In this document: piece by piece, positions 61,598 to 64,000 of the stretch | How the letters are laid out: the number at the start of each line of letters is the position of its first letter | How positions within the stretch are numbered: position 1 is the stretch's first letter | Source of the DNA: JAGLGH01 sp034723595 | GTDB taxonomy: Archaea > Nanobdellota > Nanobdellia > Woesearchaeales > JAGLGH01 | Reading direction: 5' to 3' | Assembly: GCA_034723595.1 (NCBI GenBank) | Contig: JAYEPB010000078.1 | Span: 1 to 64,000, forward strand | DNA: 64,000 bases | The notes under the pieces: model-generated | The model's database searches: none | What the model saw: only the letters and a program-made list of their open reading frames with translations | Told to the model about the DNA's origin: nothing | Translations under genes and position numbers: made by a program

Positions 61598-61984
61598 ATG
61601 AGAAACTATAAAATAAGTAAAGGGGCAGCAATTGATTTGCAGGAGTGGGCATTAGAATTTTCAAGTGTAAAAAATGTACTAAAATCATTACCTCAAATAC
61701 CTGATGGTTCTAATAATAAGATTGAAGAAGGATTATATGTTGATTATAGTATAGATGAAGAAGAATTGGATGGGGGGGCAGATTGGCCTGATATAGGAGT
61801 TGTCACAATCTATGCTGTATTAAATGATCAGAAGATTTATTTTGGTGAGATTAGGGCATATAATCAGGAAATGATCTGGCTTTCAACAAGAGAAGATGAA
61901 GAAGTTGATACTGTAGAAAACTGGTTTGAGTTAATAAAAGAGGATTATGAGGCATTAGTTCAGTCAAAAAATGAAGATAAATGA
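61598..61984 (+). CDS. Hypothetical acidic protein
   Basis: 128 residues, acidic, with mixed strands: a GLYVDYSIDEEELDGGADWP loop and VVTIYAVLNDQKIYFGEIRA. No membrane segment. A ribosome-binding aaggggga lies nine bases before the ATG. I do not recognise the family. It directly precedes the first copy of the HRDC repeat and may be the original neighbour of the HRDC gene before the insertion. Confidence 0.5.
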   Translation: MRNYKISKGAAIDLQEWALEFSSVKNVLKSLPQIPDGSNNKIEEGLYVDYSIDEEELDGGADWPDIGVVTIYAVLNDQKIYFGEIRAYNQEMIWLSTREDEEVDTVENWFELIKEDYEALVQSKNEDK

Positions 61985-61996
61985 AAAAATTAGAAA

Positions 61997-62133
61997 ATCA
62001 ATTAACAGCTAACTACCTTGAGAATCTCTTCTCCATATTTCATTATCTTTGCTGGTCCAAGACCATGCACATCTTCTAGTTCTGCTAATGTCATAGGCAT
62101 CTTCTGGGCGATATCAAGAAGGGTTCTGTCATG
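61997..62133 (-). repeat. Direct repeat: copied 3' end of the HRDC-domain gene
   Basis: These 137 bases equal 63700-63836 with two mismatches that I can see (62008 and in the codon for Glu/Asp). Read on the minus strand they encode the last 43 codons of the HRDC gene, from HDRTLLDIAQKM to VVSC, with stop at 62002-62004. The segment is cut off from any upstream coding sequence, so it is a remnant or an attachment-type duplicate. Confidence 0.85.
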
Positions 62134-62170
62134 AGATTCATTAGCAGAAACAGAATAAATCAGTATTTCA

Positions 62171-62218
62171 TACTATTATTGTATATATATATACAAAAAT
62201 AGTAACATTTATATAGTT
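62171..62218 (+). promoter_or_regulatory. Palindromic operator and TATA box of the nucleotidyltransferase pair
   Basis: A perfect 18-base palindrome (ttgtatata/tatatacaa, 62179-62196) lies in an almost perfect 34-base inverted repeat (62171-62204, one mismatch). A TATA-like atttatatag (62209-62218) follows and lies about 25 bases before ATG 62238. The layout suggests autoregulation of the two-gene unit. Confidence 0.55.
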
Positions 62219-62237
62219 TGCAGTATTCTTGATAACT

Positions 62238-62855
62238 ATGCCATACAATAAAAAAGAAATTAACGCTGAAGTGCTATTTGAATTTATTCAATCAATCTCT
62301 GGATTTTTTGAAGAGGAAATAGAGATGTATGCACTTGGTGGCACTGCTTTAACAATACTTCATATTAAGCCCTCAACTTTAGATATAGATATTAATATTG
62401 ATAAAATGGAAGAATATAGATATACCTGCAAAATCTTTGAACAGATAGGTTTTGAAAAAAAAGGAGTCTTTCGTTGGCTTAGCCAGGAAGGTATGGCATT
62501 CGATCTATTTTATGGATCTAATATATTAGGTACAGATTTGCTTCCAGATTGCCTTGATAAATCTAAATATATAAGATCTTTTGGTAAGATTAAACTTTAT
62601 ACCCTTTCAATATATGATATTATCATAAGCAAATTAGCAAGAGGTGACATGAGGGATTTTGATGATCTCAAAAGAGTATTTGAAAAGAAAGAAATAGACT
62701 TGCAAATGCTTATTCAGAGATATAAGGAAACAATGGATATTTCCATAGTTGCAGATTATAAACAAAAATTACTTGATTTGATTGAAATTAAGTTCAAAGA
62801 ATGGAAATTTAGTCTTAATAGGGGCATTATAGAGGAGGTTAAGAAATGGGATTAA
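62238..62855 (+). CDS. Nucleotidyltransferase-fold protein (AbiEii/DUF6036-like)
   Basis: 205 residues from ATG 62238, about 25 bases after the TATA box; TTG 62229 is the alternative. YALGGTALTILHIKPSTLDIDINI carries the GG-TAL and ST-DID motifs of minimal nucleotidyltransferase toxins or immunity proteins. IYDIIISKLARGDMRDFDDL matches the helix that follows in this group. Such proteins modify tRNA or proteins and are frequent in two-gene toxin-antitoxin and abortive-infection units. It overlaps the partner gene by 10 bases. The pair lies between two direct repeats, which suggests mobility. Confidence 0.7.
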   Translation: MPYNKKEINAEVLFEFIQSISGFFEEEIEMYALGGTALTILHIKPSTLDIDINIDKMEEYRYTCKIFEQIGFEKKGVFRWLSQEGMAFDLFYGSNILGTDLLPDCLDKSKYIRSFGKIKLYTLSIYDIIISKLARGDMRDFDDLKRVFEKKEIDLQMLIQRYKETMDISIVADYKQKLLDLIEIKFKEWKFSLNRGIIEEVKKWD

Positions 62856-63682
62856 ATATAGAAAATCAACTTGCAGATGCAGGATACAAGATGTTGGGAG
62901 CAGATGAAAAAAATGAGAAGCTAATCTTATCTATTTTAAATACTTCAAATATTCGTTATCTGAAAGCAATTCCTTTCTTGATATATAATCAGAATCCTAA
63001 TTTGAATCATATATATAAAAGAACAAAAAGTAAGAAATTGTTCTGCGCAATCATAAGTATTACCCACAAGATTTTCTCTGAATTTAAAATTCCAACAATT
63101 ATACCTATATCTATATTGAGCAGATCTATGTCTCAGGCAGATTATGAACTGAAATTCAAATTGAATTATTCTGAATTTAGAGATGAATTTGAGATGCAAT
63201 TGCGAAATGAGCAAAAACCAGAACTTTTGATAAATAAGCAAAAAATATATGCTGAAAGAAATCTGCAGATGTATCTTTCTCAAATATTTACTAAAAAAGA
63301 AAAGCAGATAATTAAAAGGATATTGGAAGAGAAACCAATAAGCAGAACTGATTATGAGTATTATTCACGCAAAACAAAGAAAAAATTTCAGAGTATAATT
63401 AGTTTGCAAGAATTTGCTCAAACACTCTATGCTTTGGCTCCTAAATATGATGAAAGTCTGTTTAACCTAAAGAAGATGATTGAAAAGTGGCTTGAAAGCT
63501 ATCGAAAAACTAAAGATATATCCATAGATAAATATCATATCTTTGATAGTGATAGCTTATTTATTATGTTTAAAGAAGGGAGTTCTCAGCGATTGATTAA
63601 TACTATTGTTAAACTAAAAGAGATTAAGGATAAGGAGATATTAAGACTTCTTGATGTGTATCGAGAGTGTGATTTTAGATGA
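62846..63682 (+). CDS. Partner of the nucleotidyltransferase, family unknown
   Basis: 278 residues, basic and mostly helical, no membrane segment. It begins with MGLNIENQLADAG and has IYAERNLQMYLSQIFTKKE and PISRTDYEYYSRKTKKKFQS in the middle, which could be a helix-turn-helix-like region. The start lies inside the previous gene and the two are surely cotranslated. By context it is the second half of a toxin-antitoxin-like module; which protein is toxic cannot be told. Confidence 0.6.
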   Translation: MGLNIENQLADAGYKMLGADEKNEKLILSILNTSNIRYLKAIPFLIYNQNPNLNHIYKRTKSKKLFCAIISITHKIFSEFKIPTIIPISILSRSMSQADYELKFKLNYSEFRDEFEMQLRNEQKPELLINKQKIYAERNLQMYLSQIFTKKEKQIIKRILEEKPISRTDYEYYSRKTKKKFQSIISLQEFAQTLYALAPKYDESLFNLKKMIEKWLESYRKTKDISIDKYHIFDSDSLFIMFKEGSSQRLINTIVKLKEIKDKEILRLLDVYRECDFR

Positions 63683-63699
63683 TTGAATGAAAGTTCCAT

Positions 63700-63836
63700 A
63701 TCAATTAACAACTAACTACCTTGAGAATCTCTTCTCCATATTTCATTATCTTTGCTGGTCCAAGACCATGCACCTCTTCTAGTTCTGCTAATGTCATAGG
63801 CATCTTCTGGGCGATATCAAGAAGGGTTCTGTCATG
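63700..63836 (-). repeat. Direct repeat: intact 3' end of the HRDC-domain gene
   Basis: Second copy of the 137-base repeat, 1,703 bases after the first and in the same direction. Here it is joined in frame to the rest of the HRDC gene upstream (higher coordinates), so this is the functional copy. Confidence 0.85.
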
Positions 63837-64000
63837 CATTATTATATAAGCAGGAGTGCCCATCTCTCTGCTGATTGCGCTTCGCCATTCTTTGAGCCTT
63901 GTTATGACATCACTTGATTTTCCTGAATTTATTTTTCCCAGGTTTGTTTTTGTGTTTGTTGTTGGTTGAACCTTTATCTCTTTCTCTTCAATTATTTCCA
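63705..64000 (-). CDS. HRDC-domain protein, C-terminal part (RecQ-like helicase), cut by window edge
   Basis: Minus-strand frame from the window edge to the stop at 63705-63707; 98 codons are visible. SDVITRLKEWRSAISREMGT and PAYIIMHDRTLLDIA, then KMPMTLAELEEVHGLGPAKI and MKYGEEILKVV form a complete HRDC domain at the C-terminus, as in RecQ helicases and some RNase D-like and UvrD-like proteins. HRDC helps bind structured DNA. The catalytic part lies outside the window, so the exact family is open. Confidence 0.85.
   Translation of the reverse strand, partial: EIIEEKEIKVQPTTNTKTNLGKINSGKSSDVITRLKEWRSAISREMGTPAYIIMHDRTLLDIAQKMPMTLAELEEVHGLGPAKIMKYGEEILKVVSC

Noticed and set aside
1..64000. 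CRISPR array, tRNA or rRNA genes
   Set aside because: I found no regularly spaced repeats and no T-arm-like or rRNA-like conserved segments. A covariance-model search could still reveal small RNAs.

Overview
The window looks like a piece of an AT-rich archaeal genome, most likely from a small-genome DPANN lineage of the Woesearchaeota/Pacearchaeota kind. Evidence for archaea: an adjacent Nop5-fibrillarin pair, TrmB- and Lrp/AsnC-type regulators, an AbrB-PhoU regulator, a KaiC-like ATPase, an archaemetzincin-like peptidase, and many TATA boxes about 25-30 bases ahead of start codons, as in leaderless transcripts. It also carries genes more usual in bacteria (MutS, ScpA, a three-subunit [FeFe]-hydrogenase, glycolate/lactate-oxidase subunits). 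The lineage is inferred; no rRNA or tRNA gene was seen.

Layout. 1-950: a decayed ParB-like gene. 948-3153: a VWA protein and MoxR/ChlI-type AAA+ ATPase pair. 3.2-6.6 kb: DHH phosphoesterase, Nop5, fibrillarin. 6.6-9.6 kb: a helical protein, TrmB regulator, ScpA. 9.7-13.5 kb: two small membrane proteins facing a five-gene operon (secreted CARDB-like protein, two tiny membrane proteins, rhomboid protease, KaiC-like ATPase). 13.6-17.8 kb: amino-acid kinase, Lrp regulator, flavodoxin, and an amino-acid permease fused to a methyltransferase.

18.2-26.4 kb is the most striking part. Two paralogous small proteins, each behind the same ~135-base leader, flank an archaemetzincin-like gene. The second one, with a Gly-Gly five residues before its end, opens a tight cassette: putative E2-like protein, two-domain ThiF/E1-like enzyme, JAMM isopeptidase, and a long coiled-coil protein with a C-terminal membrane segment. 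This reads as a complete ubiquitin-like conjugation and deconjugation system, similar in plan to bacterial Bil-type operons.

26.4-38.2 kb: Ca2+/cation antiporter, two regulators, a HEAT-like-repeat protein kinase, two 44-48-residue tandem membrane proteins with a coiled-coil partner, a pair of paralogous membrane/coiled-coil proteins, a metallophosphoesterase and a membrane protein. 38.3-41.5 kb: NuoE-, NuoF- and HydA-like subunits of an apparently NAD(P)H-linked, possibly bifurcating [FeFe]-hydrogenase. 41.7-50.4 kb: a transposase remnant, degenerate prenyl synthase, double-Lrp regulator, cation-diffusion transporter, a complete IS200-type element, thioredoxin, and a TrmB regulator next to a methyltransferase, transglutaminase-like and cupin genes. 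50.4-52.2 kb: an internally duplicated PRTase and a three-gene toxin-antitoxin locus.

52.2-55.4 kb holds two surface proteins sharing a stalk and C-terminal anchor but with different heads. One head is an FGE/C-type-lectin fold whose end is an abrupt GC-rich patch that looks like the variable region of a diversity-generating retroelement. 55.5-61.4 kb: MutS, HAD phosphatase, glutaredoxin and a three-gene FAD/Fe-S oxidoreductase. The window ends with a nucleotidyltransferase/partner pair lying between two 137-base direct repeats of the 3' end of an HRDC-domain gene, which looks like a mobile toxin-antitoxin cargo inserted at a gene end.
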